From Chitinimonas arctica (GTDB lineage Bacteria > Pseudomonadota > Gammaproteobacteria > Burkholderiales > Chitinimonadaceae): a stretch of 64,000 bases of DNA. Each line of letters begins with the position of its first letter. Positions within the stretch are counted from its first letter, which is position 1. The position numbers and the translations under genes are program-made. The stretch covers positions 4,898,001-4,962,000 of the forward strand of contig NZ_CP041730.1 in the NCBI RefSeq assembly GCF_007431345.1, written 5' to 3'. Below the pieces are notes generated by a model, which made no database searches, was not told the DNA's origin, and saw only the letters and a list, made by a program, of their open reading frames with translations. This document shows, in pieces, positions 10,789-18,477 of this stretch.

Positions 10789-11018
10789 GACATCGGTTCC
10801 CCGGCGCCGACCCATGCCGCCACGGTATCGACAAACTGATGCAGCCAGCCGTGCGCGGCAACCGGCTGCCACGCCAGGCAGGCTTCTTCGACGCAACGAT
10901 AGGGGTAGTCGTCCACCTGTATGCGTACCAGGCCGGTTTCATTGCGAGACTTCTTGCGGTGTTGTCCTTGTCCTGTTTGGCGGGCAGGATTTGCCTGTTC
11001 AAGGCTTGGCACCAGCAT
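10785..11018 (-). CDS. Possible small protein (convergent with MBL gene)
   Basis: A 77-codon ORF whose stop overlaps the stop of the hydrolase gene on the other strand. The C-terminal 50 residues (NETGLVRIQVDDYPYRCVEE... AAHGWLHQFVD) have normal protein-like composition, while the first 20 look less natural, so the true start may be internal. No ribosome site is evident. The alternative is non-coding sequence; the plus-strand ORF over the same bases is less convincing. Confidence 0.4.
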   Translation of the reverse strand: MLVPSLEQANPARQTGQGQHRKKSRNETGLVRIQVDDYPYRCVEEACLAWQPVAAHGWLHQFVDTVAAWVGAGEPMS

Positions 11019-11118
11019 AGAACTCGCAACAATGCTTTGGGTTTTCCTTGCTTTGTTTTATCGTTGATTGACGTATACGCCAGCAACGGTACGCAAAAAC
11101 AATAGCTAGGAGGATGCA

Positions 11119-11628
11119 ATGCGCGTATGGAATTGCCTTGCCCATCTGCCCACGATGGTCTGTTTGTCTCTGCTGCTGTTTCTTTCCGCCTGTGCCACGC
11201 AGCTGGCGCCACCCTATGATCGCTCGCTGGTGGAAGGCCTGACGACGGCGAACGTCGAGGTGATGACCCTGTTCGCGTCGGTATCCGGCGGCACCCGGGT
11301 AGAAGGCTTCGCCAATCGGGAGGCGAAATACAATGAGGTAGTGGGGAAATTCGATGCCTTGGTCCTGCAGGCGGGCGCTCGTCCCATGCCGCGCAACAAG
11401 GTCACTGCCGAGATCAACAAATTGCTACAGAGCAAGGGCACGCCACCCATTTCGGATGAAGATCTGCCCAGTACCACCGCCTTGAAAAAAGTATCCGAGG
11501 CGGTTGCGAAAATGCGCGATACCGATCGTAAGCAGGGCGTGACCGCCATGGAGGTGCAGGCATTCAAGGGCATGGCCAGCATCTACCTGGATCAGGCGCT
11601 TACTTATGAGAACTTCTTGCAGCGTTAG
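11119..11628 (+). CDS. Small lipoprotein of unknown function
   Basis: The 169-residue protein has a signal peptide ending in the lipobox LSAC (Cys about residue 26). The mature part is helical and charged, without a family I recognise. AGGAGG lies 5 bases before the ATG, a strong ribosome site. The next gene starts 13 bases after its stop, so the two likely form an operon. Residue +2 after the Cys is Ala, compatible with outer-membrane sorting. Confidence 0.85.
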   Translation: MRVWNCLAHLPTMVCLSLLLFLSACATQLAPPYDRSLVEGLTTANVEVMTLFASVSGGTRVEGFANREAKYNEVVGKFDALVLQAGARPMPRNKVTAEINKLLQSKGTPPISDEDLPSTTALKKVSEAVAKMRDTDRKQGVTAMEVQAFKGMASIYLDQALTYENFLQR

Positions 11629-11641
11629 AAACGGACAAGAT

Positions 11642-11995
11642 ATGGCCATCGATCTCGATCAATTGGTTTCCGATATTACCGATGCGGCAAGCGCCGTCAT
11701 CAATACCGATGTCAGTACCCTGCGCGGCTTTTCGGGTAGACAGGTTCAGGCCATCGCGCAGCAAAGCGTGATGGTGGCCGCCGGCATCGCCAGCGGACAA
11801 ATCACCGCCGACACCCGCGATTACTTTCTCGACGGCCTGGAAGACATGGCCCTCAATTTTGCCAAGACCCTGCGCGGCTTATTGATGGTCACGGTGGAAA
11901 AGGTCTGGAACGCCGTAGTGGGCGTGATTTGGAATGCCATTTCGGTGGCTACGGGGCTGGCCTTGCCGCAACCCGTGCTGGAACAGGGCGCGTAA
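11642..11995 (+). CDS. Hypothetical protein, partner of the upstream lipoprotein gene
   Basis: The 117-residue protein starts MAIDLDQLVSDITDAA and is mostly helical. A segment near residues 35-60 (QAIAQQSVMVAAGIASGQI) and a hydrophobic stretch near residues 78-105 (LLMVTVEKVWNAVVGVIW) could associate with a membrane. No signal peptide. The 13-base gap to the preceding lipoprotein gene suggests translational and functional linkage. No family recognised. Confidence 0.75.
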   Translation: MAIDLDQLVSDITDAASAVINTDVSTLRGFSGRQVQAIAQQSVMVAAGIASGQITADTRDYFLDGLEDMALNFAKTLRGLLMVTVEKVWNAVVGVIWNAISVATGLALPQPVLEQGA

Positions 11996-12006
11996 GCGGC
12001 AGGCGC

Positions 12007-12468
12007 TCAGGAAGGCGGCAGGAACTTCTTGTACACCGCCCAGCTGGCATCGACCTTGCTGGCGTGTTCGATGCGGTAGCCAGGATGGGCACGCTCCAGC
12101 TCAACCTGTACGCCGGCAAGGGTGGACTCGTCGCGCGAGTAGAAATAGTACTCGGCGATGCCGTAGGACATCACCCGTAATCCATATACCGCCCAGCCAT
12201 CCGCATGCTGCTGGGCCAGATCGACCAGACTGCGTTGCACTTGCTCGAACGCAGCCTCTTCCTGGGCCGCGATCAAGGCATTGGCGGGAGGGGTTTCGGC
12301 GAACCAGATGGCGAACCAGTTCAGGCACGGCAGGGCCTCTGCCGGCGGATTCCCGGCGAAGCGGTCATCGATCAAGACATGGGTAATGCGATCGGCATGT
12401 TGACGTATTGAGGTTAACCAGGCCATGGGTATCGTGATGCGCACAGTATAGGGATGAGCCGCCGTCAT
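12007..12468 (-). CDS. DUF695/RraB-like hypothetical protein
   Basis: The 153-residue soluble protein starts at MTAAHPYTVRITIP; an in-frame upstream extension looks non-coding. The C-terminal half (YGIAEYYFYSRDESTLAGVQ ... HPGYRIEHASKVDASWAVYK) resembles DUF695/RraB-type folds, where a small alpha-beta domain ends in a DP.W..Y-like motif. The family link is tentative and no role can be assigned. It is convergent with the lipoprotein pair, 11 bases away. Confidence 0.65.
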   Translation of the reverse strand: MTAAHPYTVRITIPMAWLTSIRQHADRITHVLIDDRFAGNPPAEALPCLNWFAIWFAETPPANALIAAQEEAAFEQVQRSLVDLAQQHADGWAVYGLRVMSYGIAEYYFYSRDESTLAGVQVELERAHPGYRIEHASKVDASWAVYKKFLPPS

Positions 12469-12804
12469 GCTAAGCCGGCGGCCGGGGGGCGCGATTGTCT
12501 CCCTTCGCGCCGCTTGCGTCCACTGCCCGGCGGTCAAATTACCAATCGCGCCGCTGCATGCGGCATTGCGCCAGCCATTACCCCGTTTGGGGGATGCGGA
12601 AGCATCTTTTTCAGCGCACGCTGCCGCTAGGTTTGCTGGTGAGCTGAATTATGGCATTGTATTTTCAGGATATTTCCATTGTTTCGCCATGATTTCCACG
12701 AAGAAGTCTCTCCGGCATTGATGTCAGGTTGAGGGGCGAACCTTGCCATTTCCCCTGTAGCCCCAAACGCAGTTTCCATCATATAAATCTGGAGAAAGAA
12801 CATC
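12469..12804. other. Intergenic region, no gene seen
   Basis: No convincing coding frame. The stretch at about 12640-12700 is A/T-rich and may carry the promoter of the 81-aa gene at 12805, whose ribosome site GGAGAAAG is at the right end. Confidence 0.45.
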
Positions 12805-13050
12805 ATGGAAGTCAGTAAATATTCCGCGATCGACCCGATGGCCTTGATACTTTCCGGCCGCGCCTATCTGATCTGGGTGGAGTTGCATAACCCGAATGAG
12901 CCGGCGTTGGCCAGGCTCGCCGAGGTGGTGAAATCGCTCAACCATGAGGAAAAGACCTTTGCGCTGGCCCGTGCCAAGGCAATGGTGGCATACGGCAGGG
13001 CGGTGGAGCAAAGCTTGGAAGGGCACGTCGGACGCCCCCACCACGGCTGA
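12805..13050 (+). CDS. Small hypothetical protein
   Basis: An 81-residue, largely helical soluble protein (MEVSKYSAIDPMALILSGRA). GGAGAAAG precedes the ATG at good spacing and a strong intrinsic terminator follows 34 bases after the stop, so it is a self-contained transcription unit. Family and function not recognised. Confidence 0.75.
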   Translation: MEVSKYSAIDPMALILSGRAYLIWVELHNPNEPALARLAEVVKSLNHEEKTFALARAKAMVAYGRAVEQSLEGHVGRPHHG

Positions 13051-13084
13051 GGCGATCTGCCTACTTGATATGTCCTAGTCAGGT

Positions 13085-13121
13085 AAACGGACCATTCGTA
13101 ATGAATAGGAATGGTCCGTTT
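13085..13121 (+). terminator. Intrinsic terminator after the 81-aa gene
   Basis: A perfect 13-bp stem (AAACGGACCATTC / GAATGGTCCGTTT) with an 11-nt loop followed by CGTTTTCTT on the plus strand. The minus strand has no U tract, so it acts on the plus strand only. Confidence 0.85.
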
Positions 13122-13150
13122 CGTTTTCTTCTCACGCTTGCCTATCTTTG

Positions 13151-14260
13151 CTATTGCTTTGCTTCTTTTTCCAGCAGCGCCCGTTTACGTTCCACTCCCC
13201 AGCGATAGCCCGACAGTCCGCCGTCTATCCGCACCACCCGATGGCAAGGAATGGCGACGGCCAGCGCATTGGCTGCACAGGCCTGGGCCACGGCGCGAAC
13301 CGAACGCGGCGAGCCGATGCGCTTGGCGATATCGGTATAGCTGGCGGTTTCGCCCGCCGGAATATCGCGCAAGGCTTGCCAGACCCGTTGCTGAAAGCTG
13401 GTGCCGCGAATGTCCAGGGGCAAGTCCAAGCCGATGGCGGGGGACTCGATCAGGCCTACCACCCGAGCGATCAACTGTTCGAAATCATGGTCGCCGCCGA
13501 TGATGTTGGCCCCTGGGAAGCGTGCTTGTAGGTCGCAAGCGAGGACATCGGGGTCGTCCCCCAGCAGGATGGCGCAAATACCCCGCACGCTTTGCGCTAC
13601 CAGGATGGACCCGAGGGAGCATTCGCCTATGGCGAAGCGGATATCGACATCGATGCCGCCGGCAAGAAATTCGCGGGGCCGCATGCCAAGTACGCGATCG
13701 GATTCTTCATAAAAGCGGCTGTTGGCGTTGTAGCCGGCGTCGAAGATGGCGCGGGTAATGGAAGCGCCCGCCGAATTGGCGCGGGTCGAGGATTCGCGAT
13801 GGTCCAGCTCCTTGCGCACGCGTTCGGCGCGATGGGCGTGGGCATACTGGCGCGGGGTCAGTCCGGTGACACTTTTGAACAGGCGGTGAAAGTGGAAGCG
13901 GCTAATGCCTACCGTGTCCGCCAGCTCCGCCAGCTTGGGCGCCGGATCGGCGCTTTCGATCAAGCGGCACGCCTCGGTAATCCTGGCGGCGTGCTCGCTG
14001 GCCAGCAAGGGTTGCCGTGGCTTGCAGCGCTTGCAGGGCCGGAATCCCGCCAATTCAGCGGCCTCGCAACTGGCATGGAAACGCACGTTTTCAGGTCTGG
14101 CCTGGCGGGCGGCACAGGAAGGGCGGCAATAGACACCGGTGGTCTTGACCGAATAATAAAAATCGCCGTCGGCCGTGGCGTCCCTGGCCTGTACCGAAGC
14201 CCAGCGCGGGTCGTTCTCGGTTGCGGCGGCAAGCGCCGCCTTGTTGATCGACTGCTTCAT
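13151..14260 (-). CDS. ada: Bifunctional methyl-phosphotriester sensor / O6-methylguanine-DNA methyltransferase Ada
   Basis: The 369-residue protein repairs alkylated DNA and activates its own adaptive response. The N-terminal zinc domain has the four cysteines C45, C49, C76 and C79 (VYCRPSC, RPCKRCKP), with the methyl acceptor in the first pair. An AraC-type helix-turn-helix follows (VGISRFHFHRLFKSVTG). The C-terminal suicide methyltransferase carries IPCHRVV. The length matches E. coli Ada (354). The ATG giving MKQSINKAAL has AAGG upstream. A sequence matching the AAT-N6-GCAA Ada-binding pattern lies 71 bases upstream. It reads in the same direction as plsY but has its own upstream region. 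Confidence 0.97.
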   Translation of the reverse strand: MKQSINKAALAAATENDPRWASVQARDATADGDFYYSVKTTGVYCRPSCAARQARPENVRFHASCEAAELAGFRPCKRCKPRQPLLASEHAARITEACRLIESADPAPKLAELADTVGISRFHFHRLFKSVTGLTPRQYAHAHRAERVRKELDHRESSTRANSAGASITRAIFDAGYNANSRFYEESDRVLGMRPREFLAGGIDVDIRFAIGECSLGSILVAQSVRGICAILLGDDPDVLACDLQARFPGANIIGGDHDFEQLIARVVGLIESPAIGLDLPLDIRGTSFQQRVWQALRDIPAGETASYTDIAKRIGSPRSVRAVAQACAANALAVAIPCHRVVRIDGGLSGYRWGVERKRALLEKEAKQ

Positions 14261-14330
14261 GGCGCACCTTCTGTTCACGTTGTTCTGACGTGAATCTAAC
14301 CGGGCCGAACCGGTCCAACACTCCGCTCCT

Positions 14331-14343
14331 TGCGATCGAATTC
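14331..14343 (-). promoter_or_regulatory. Candidate Ada box upstream of ada
   Basis: On the minus strand the sequence AATTCGATCGCAA fits AAT-N6-GCAA, the pattern bound by methylated Ada in E. coli. It is followed by TTGGAC (possible -35) and TAGATT (possible -10, though the 14-nt spacing is short). It partly overlaps a 14-bp palindrome (14335-14348). Confidence 0.45.
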
Positions 14344-14355
14344 GATCAATACACC

Positions 14356-14967
14356 TTAATTTTCAGATTTCTGGCCGATTTTGCCTTCGGTGCCCGCCAG
14401 CAATTGCAGCAGATTGCGCTTGTGTCGTTGCAGCAGCAGGGCTGCGATGGCGAGCACCCCGCCGAAAATGGCGGTGCGGCCTGGCAATAGCAGGAAGCAA
14501 AGCAGCGGCGATGCCACGGCGGCCAGCATGGCGGCCAGTGAGGAGATGCGTGTACTTGCCGCCACCACCAGCCAGACCGCCAGGGTCGCGACACCCAGGC
14601 GCCAATCCAGAGCCAGTAGCACCCCTGCAGCGGTAGCGACGCCCTTGCCGCCGAGAAAGCGGAAATACAGCGGCCACATATGGCCCACCGTCACGGCAAT
14701 GGCCACGCCTGCCAGCCAGGGATCTGCCAGGCCGAAATGACGTGCCAGCACGACCATCAGCGTGCCCTTGAGCGCGTCGCCCAGCAGGGTCAACAGGGCG
14801 GCCGCCTTCTTGCCCGAGCGCAGGACATTGGTGGCGCCGGGGTTGCCGGAGCCGTAGCTGCGTGGGTCGGACATCTTCATCAAGCGGCTTACCACGATAG
14901 CAAAGGAGATCGAACCGACCAGGTAAGCGGCGACAAGAAACGCAAGCGGGAGCGCGTTGGGCGACAT
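14356..14967 (-). CDS. plsY: Glycerol-3-phosphate acyltransferase PlsY
   Basis: The 203-residue inner-membrane enzyme transfers acyl groups from acyl-phosphate to glycerol-3-phosphate, the first step of phospholipid synthesis. All three PlsY motifs are visible: GSGNPGATNV (residues about 39-48), GGKGVAT near the middle and HKRNLLQLL near the C-terminus, among about five membrane helices. Start MSPNALPLAF with AGAGGA upstream; the in-frame upstream extension overlaps the divergent promoter and looks non-coding. Divergent from folB with a 95-base gap, a common arrangement in proteobacteria. Confidence 0.97.
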   Translation of the reverse strand: MSPNALPLAFLVAAYLVGSISFAIVVSRLMKMSDPRSYGSGNPGATNVLRSGKKAAALLTLLGDALKGTLMVVLARHFGLADPWLAGVAIAVTVGHMWPLYFRFLGGKGVATAAGVLLALDWRLGVATLAVWLVVAASTRISSLAAMLAAVASPLLCFLLLPGRTAIFGGVLAIAALLLQRHKRNLLQLLAGTEGKIGQKSEN

Positions 14968-15062
14968 CAATCGATTTCCTCTACAATGGCAGCCCCGGAT
15001 TCTAAGCCGGATGCGGCTTTCAGCGGTAGCAAGCAAGCGCTGGAGTAGCGTTCGTCACACCC

Positions 15063-15422
15063 ATGGACATTATTTACCTACACGGCGTCAAGGCCAGAAC
15101 ACTGATAGGCGTTTACGACTGGGAGCGGGTTGCCCCGCAAGTAGTCGAGGTCGATCTCGAACTCGGCATCCCCAGTGCGAGAGCCTGCCAGACCGACGAT
15201 TTGGCCGATACTATCAACTACGCCGACGTGGTGGATAGGTTGAGGGCGGTATTGGCGGAACAGCACTTCCTGTTGCTGGAACGCTTGGCGGAATATATCG
15301 CGCAAGACCTGATGGGGGCGTTCTCCACGCCCTGGATCAGGGTGTCGGTCACCAAGCTGGGCATCTTGCATGAGGTCGGCCGGGTCGGCGTAACGGTAGA
15401 GCGCGGGCATCGGGGAGGGTAG
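15063..15422 (+). CDS. folB: Dihydroneopterin aldolase
   Basis: The 119-residue FolB-fold enzyme cleaves dihydroneopterin to 6-hydroxymethyl-dihydropterin in folate synthesis. The start MDIIYLHGVKARTLIGVYDWE and the ADTINYADVVDRL segment are typical, and ERLAEYIAQDL fits the conserved C-terminal half. Length matches the family (about 120). Divergent from plsY. Confidence 0.96.
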   Translation: MDIIYLHGVKARTLIGVYDWERVAPQVVEVDLELGIPSARACQTDDLADTINYADVVDRLRAVLAEQHFLLLERLAEYIAQDLMGAFSTPWIRVSVTKLGILHEVGRVGVTVERGHRGG

Positions 15423-15535
15423 GCGAGGTTTGTTCCTGCCCCGCCTGGATTGTGCAAACCTCGGGTAGCGTGGCGTGCGCATTATCAGGCGAAGACCGTA
15501 TTCCTGGCCCCGTATGGCCCTGGCAGTCTCGTGGA

Positions 15536-16541
15536 ATGTTCGATCACGACGCTGCCTACAAGTCCATGTTCTCCATTCCGCGCGCGGTAGAGGATCTGCT
15601 GCGCGAGTTTATCGACGAGGAATGGGTAGAAAAGCTGGATTTCTCCACCCTGGAGCAAATCAACGGCAGCTTTGTCACTGAACGCTGGCGTCGGCAGATG
15701 ACCGACGTGGTCTGGAAGGTGCGGCTGGCCGACCAGGAGCTCTACATCTGCCTGCTGGTGGAATTTCAATCCACGATCGATCCCACCATGGCGCTGAGGG
15801 TGGCCAGCTACGTGTTGCAGCTGTATCTGGACCTGAGCAAGGACCCAAAGCGATTGCCATTGACGCCCAGCGGCAAGCTGCCGCCGGTCCTGCCCATCGT
15901 TATGTACAACGGCGCGCCACGTTGGAGCGCGCCGCTGGAACTGGACGAACTGATCGAAGCCGGCCCCCGGCAAGCTCCCAGATTTTCGGCCCTAGCCCGG
16001 GTGGCCACACATGCGTTATTTGCTATTGGACCAGGGCGCCTTTCGGGAGCAAGATTTGAAGGGCCTGGAGAATGTGGTGGCGGACATCTTTCGACTGGAA
16101 AATGCCGACAACCCGGCAGCGGGGCGCCGTGTAATACGCAGGTTGAAGCGGTATCTGGCGCCGCCGGAGCATGAAAGGCTGCGGCAGGCCGTGAAGGATT
16201 GGATAGCCAAGTTATTGTTACCTTCCAAATTCCCGCAACTGAACTGGCCGATGGCTCAGCTGGACGAGATAAGTGATTTGCAAGGAGTCGAAGCGATGAT
16301 GACGAACAAGATGGACCTCTGGGCTGAAGAGTTTATACAGAAAGGTGTGGCACTGGGTAAGGCAGAAGGTGTGGAAGAAGGACAAGCGAATCTATTGCGC
16401 CGTCAGATTCTGCACAAATATGGGTCATTGCCAGAGTGGGTGGAGGAACGGCTGGGTTGCGCCACATCCGAACAGCTGGAAAGTTGGGCGTTGCAGATCT
16501 TGTCGGCAACCAGCATGGATGACGTGTTCTCGCAGCATTGA
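15536..16541 (+). pseudogene. Rpn family / PD-(D/E)XK nuclease (putative transposase), frameshifted
   Basis: Two overlapping frames together encode one Rpn-like protein of about 335 residues (recombination-promoting nuclease, formerly Transposase_31). The first, from MFDHDAAYKSMFSIP, carries the nuclease core: FVTERWRRQMTDVVWKVR with catalytic Asp, then ICLLVEFQS (Glu-x-Gln). The second resumes at MRYLLLDQG (nt 16011), normally continuous in this family, and runs to a C-terminal region with the helical GVALGKAEGVEEG tract and a DUF4351-like end. The change of frame lies between about 15970 and 16010. It may be a real mutation, a sequencing error or, less likely, programmed. A strong internal ribosome site precedes a C-terminal ORF. 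Confidence 0.85.
16296..16541 (+). CDS. Possible intragenic Rpn small protein (C-terminal internal ORF)
   Basis: Inside the rpn gene, AAGGAG (16282-16287) sits 8 bases before an ATG that opens an 81-codon in-frame ORF (MMTNKMDLWAEEFIQKGVAL) to the common stop. In E. coli a short C-terminal product made from an internal start within rpnA antagonises the full-length nuclease. This ORF has the matching position, and because it lies after the frame change it remains intact. Expression is inferred only from the ribosome site. Confidence 0.45.
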   Translation: MMTNKMDLWAEEFIQKGVALGKAEGVEEGQANLLRRQILHKYGSLPEWVEERLGCATSEQLESWALQILSATSMDDVFSQH

Positions 16542-16680
16542 CAGCCAAGGAGCTAGCTGCCCCGCTGGGAGCTGCGTAGGGGGCATGTTCCTGGCTCGAA
16601 AATAGTAGTGGACTCCGATTTCCGGAAGATATTGCCGAAGGCTAATTAGTATCCTTATCAGTCGGAGAGAGGGGCGCCAA

Positions 16681-16713
16681 CCCTCCGCGCATTTTCCACT
16701 GGGAGAGGGAGGG
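16681..16713 (+). promoter_or_regulatory. Possible anti-Shine-Dalgarno pairing ahead of the 52-aa ORF
   Basis: CCCTCC (16681-16686) can pair with GGAGGG (16708-16713), the ribosome site of the ORF at 16719, across a 21-nt loop. This could keep translation low unless the structure opens. Confidence 0.25.
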
Positions 16714-16718
16714 CTAAT

Positions 16719-16877
16719 ATGTATCGCCAGAAGCAAAACCGAGAATGTGAGTTTGATTACTGCCACCAGAGCCGCGTGGGTGCTTCTCGCGGCGTGTTAT
16801 GCACTTGTTTGATGAATTTGCTTGAGCTGATGGCCGAAGGGCGTGCGGCATTATTTGAGGCCTTTAGAATACGGTAG
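16719..16877 (+). CDS. Possible 52-residue protein with strong Shine-Dalgarno
   Basis: A short ORF starting MYRQKQNRECEFDYCHQ, preceded by GGGAGGG with a 5-nt spacer, an unusually good ribosome site for a random ORF. It has four cysteines (residues 10, 15, 28 and 30) and a helical C-terminal end (LMNLLELMAEGRAALFEAF). It lies between the rpn gene and the rlmD terminator. The bidirectional terminator at 16912 would end its transcript too. No family recognised. Confidence 0.4.
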   Translation: MYRQKQNRECEFDYCHQSRVGASRGVLCTCLMNLLELMAEGRAALFEAFRIR

Positions 16878-16911
16878 CAAACCACCCCTTGCATAAGATC
16901 AACGCGCATAA

Positions 16912-16948
16912 AAAAAGCCCCTGCATGAAAAATACGCGGGGGCTTTTT
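16912..16948 (-). terminator. Intrinsic terminator of rlmD (bidirectional form)
   Basis: A 13-bp stem with one G-T pair (AAAAAGCCCCTGC / GCGGGGGCTTTTT) and 11-nt loop, with A/T tracts at both ends. On the minus strand the run of seven T follows the stem, 16 bases after the rlmD stop. On the plus strand five T close it. Confidence 0.9.
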
Positions 16949-16963
16949 GTCGCGTGGCGCGAT

Positions 16964-18283
16964 TCAGGGTTTTTCAAACCAGGCCATCGATTCCACATGG
17001 CCGGTATGAGGAAACATATTGACCACGCCGGCAGATTTCATGATGTAGCCCTTGACATTCACCAGCACATTCGCATCCCGTGCCAAGGTGGCAGGATTGC
17101 AGCTGACGTAGACAATGCGCTTGGGGCCGTTTTCCGCCGAGATCGATTTGCACACTTCCATGGCACCATCCCGTGGCGGGTCGATCAACATGCGGTCGAA
17201 ATGGCCCAGGCCGGCCATGATTTTCTCGGTCATTTCGAACAGATTGGCGACCTGGAAGGCAGTGCGGTCCTGCAAGCCATTCTTTTCGGCATTTTCCAAT
17301 GCCCGTTCAACCAGTTGCTGGCTGCCTTCAATACCGAGCACGGTCGCGCCGCGACGGGCGATCGGCAGGGTGAAATTGCCCAAGCCGCAGAACAGGTCGG
17401 CAATACGCTCGCCCGGTTGCGGATCCAGCAGGCGCAGCGCCCGGCCGACCAGCACACGGTTGATATGCGGATTGACCTGGGTGAATTCGGTCGGTTTGTA
17501 GGGCATCACGATATCGAACTCGGGCAGGCTGTAGCTCAGCTGCGGTGCATCGAGCGGATAGAAGGGATAGGCGGTGTCCGGGCCCTTGGGCTGAAGCCAG
17601 AACTGCACCTGGTACTGATCCGCAAAACGACGCAATAGCGCTTCGTCCGCTTCATTGATGGGATCCATCACCCGCAAGACCATCACATCCACATGTTCGC
17701 CCACTGCCAGCTCGATCTGCGGCATGCGTTCCCGGATGGATAGTTCCATGACCAGCTCGCGCAAGGGCACCAGCATGTCGGAGATCTTCTTGGGCAGGAT
17801 CTCGCACGACTTCATATCGGCGATAAAGCTGGAGCGCTTTTCGTGGAAGCCGACCAATACCGTTCCCTTCTTCGCGACATAGCGGGCCGACATACGGGCG
17901 CGATGGCGATAGGCCCAGGTGGGGCCATAGATGGGCGGCATCAGGGTTTCCGGCTTGACGTCGCCGATGCGCGCGAGGTTCTCCTCCATCACCCGTTGTT
18001 TGGCCGCGACTTGGCCGGATGCTTCGATGTGCTGCATGGAGCAACCACCGCAAACGCCGAAATGCACGCACTTCGGCGTGGCGCGCAGGAAGCTTTCCTT
18101 GAGGATGGCGACGGCCTGCGCGTTTTCGAAGGTCGGTTTCTTGCGGTAGCTGGAATACTCGACCCGCTCGAAAGGGAGGGCACCATCGATAAAGATGGTC
18201 TTGCCATCCACATGGGCTACGCCATGCCCGTCGTAATCGAGGGATTCTATGGTGGCGAGCGGATTACGGCGGGGTTCGGTCAT
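16964..18283 (-). CDS. rlmD: 23S rRNA (uracil-1939-C5)-methyltransferase RlmD
   Basis: The 439-residue SAM-dependent enzyme methylates U1939 of 23S rRNA. An N-terminal TRAM domain (ATIESLDYDGHGVAHVDGKT) is followed by the 4Fe-4S cysteines C72, C78 and C81 (KCVHFGVCGGC) and a fourth in MKSCEILP near residue 162. The methyltransferase domain has DLFCGLGNFTLPIA, IDPPRDGA and the catalytic Cys in VYVSCNPATLARD. Length matches the family. Confidence 0.97.
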   Translation of the reverse strand: MTEPRRNPLATIESLDYDGHGVAHVDGKTIFIDGALPFERVEYSSYRKKPTFENAQAVAILKESFLRATPKCVHFGVCGGCSMQHIEASGQVAAKQRVMEENLARIGDVKPETLMPPIYGPTWAYRHRARMSARYVAKKGTVLVGFHEKRSSFIADMKSCEILPKKISDMLVPLRELVMELSIRERMPQIELAVGEHVDVMVLRVMDPINEADEALLRRFADQYQVQFWLQPKGPDTAYPFYPLDAPQLSYSLPEFDIVMPYKPTEFTQVNPHINRVLVGRALRLLDPQPGERIADLFCGLGNFTLPIARRGATVLGIEGSQQLVERALENAEKNGLQDRTAFQVANLFEMTEKIMAGLGHFDRMLIDPPRDGAMEVCKSISAENGPKRIVYVSCNPATLARDANVLVNVKGYIMKSAGVVNMFPHTGHVESMAWFEKP

Positions 18284-18355
18284 GGCGGCGGCTGAAATCG
18301 GGAAAAAGCCGACGATTATAAGCGCTTGAGACTACGGGGGAAATCGTCGCGAAGG

Positions 18356-18443
18356 AAAAAAACGAGGCCGACACGGTTAGATGTCGGCCTAAGAGTCAGG
18401 CGACTTGAGCCGCCTTCGAGGGAGAGGTTGTCGTACCGGACTG
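18356..18443 (-). ncRNA. Candidate small RNA with own promoter and terminator
   Basis: A sigma70-like promoter on the minus strand predicts a start near 18443. The predicted transcript of about 88 nt contains a CCTCTCCC stretch, a 5-bp hairpin (AGGCG / CGCCT, 18398-18415) and a perfect 9-bp terminator stem (18365-18390) followed by seven U. There is no ORF with a ribosome site. The pyrimidine-rich single-stranded CCUCUCCC could pair with ribosome binding sites, as in many regulatory sRNAs. No Rfam family recognised from memory. Confidence 0.45.
18365..18390 (-). terminator. Intrinsic terminator on the minus strand
   Basis: AGGCCGACA / TGTCGGCCT, a perfect 9-bp stem with 8-nt loop; on the minus strand it is followed by CG then seven T (18356-18362). 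No protein gene ends just before it: the hmgL-like gene ends 500 bases earlier. Confidence 0.8.
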
Positions 18444-18449
18444 ATCCTT

Positions 18450-18477
18450 GTTATAGCGGTGGCGAGGCTGAATGCAA
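18450..18477 (-). promoter_or_regulatory. Candidate sigma70 promoter of the small RNA
   Basis: On the minus strand TTGCAT (-35, 18472-18477) and TATAAC (-10, 18450-18455) are separated by 16 nt. It is placed to start the short transcript that ends at the 18365 terminator. Confidence 0.4.

Larger units (their letters stand above)
16542..16963. other. Intergenic region between rpn and rlmD
   Basis: Holds the candidate 52-aa ORF and the bidirectional terminator. The part from 16542 to 16680 shows no gene or repeat that I can support. Confidence 0.5.

Noticed and set aside
12467..12721. 84-codon plus-strand ORF
   Set aside because: No ribosome site, poor protein composition, and it begins inside the divergent gene's start region.
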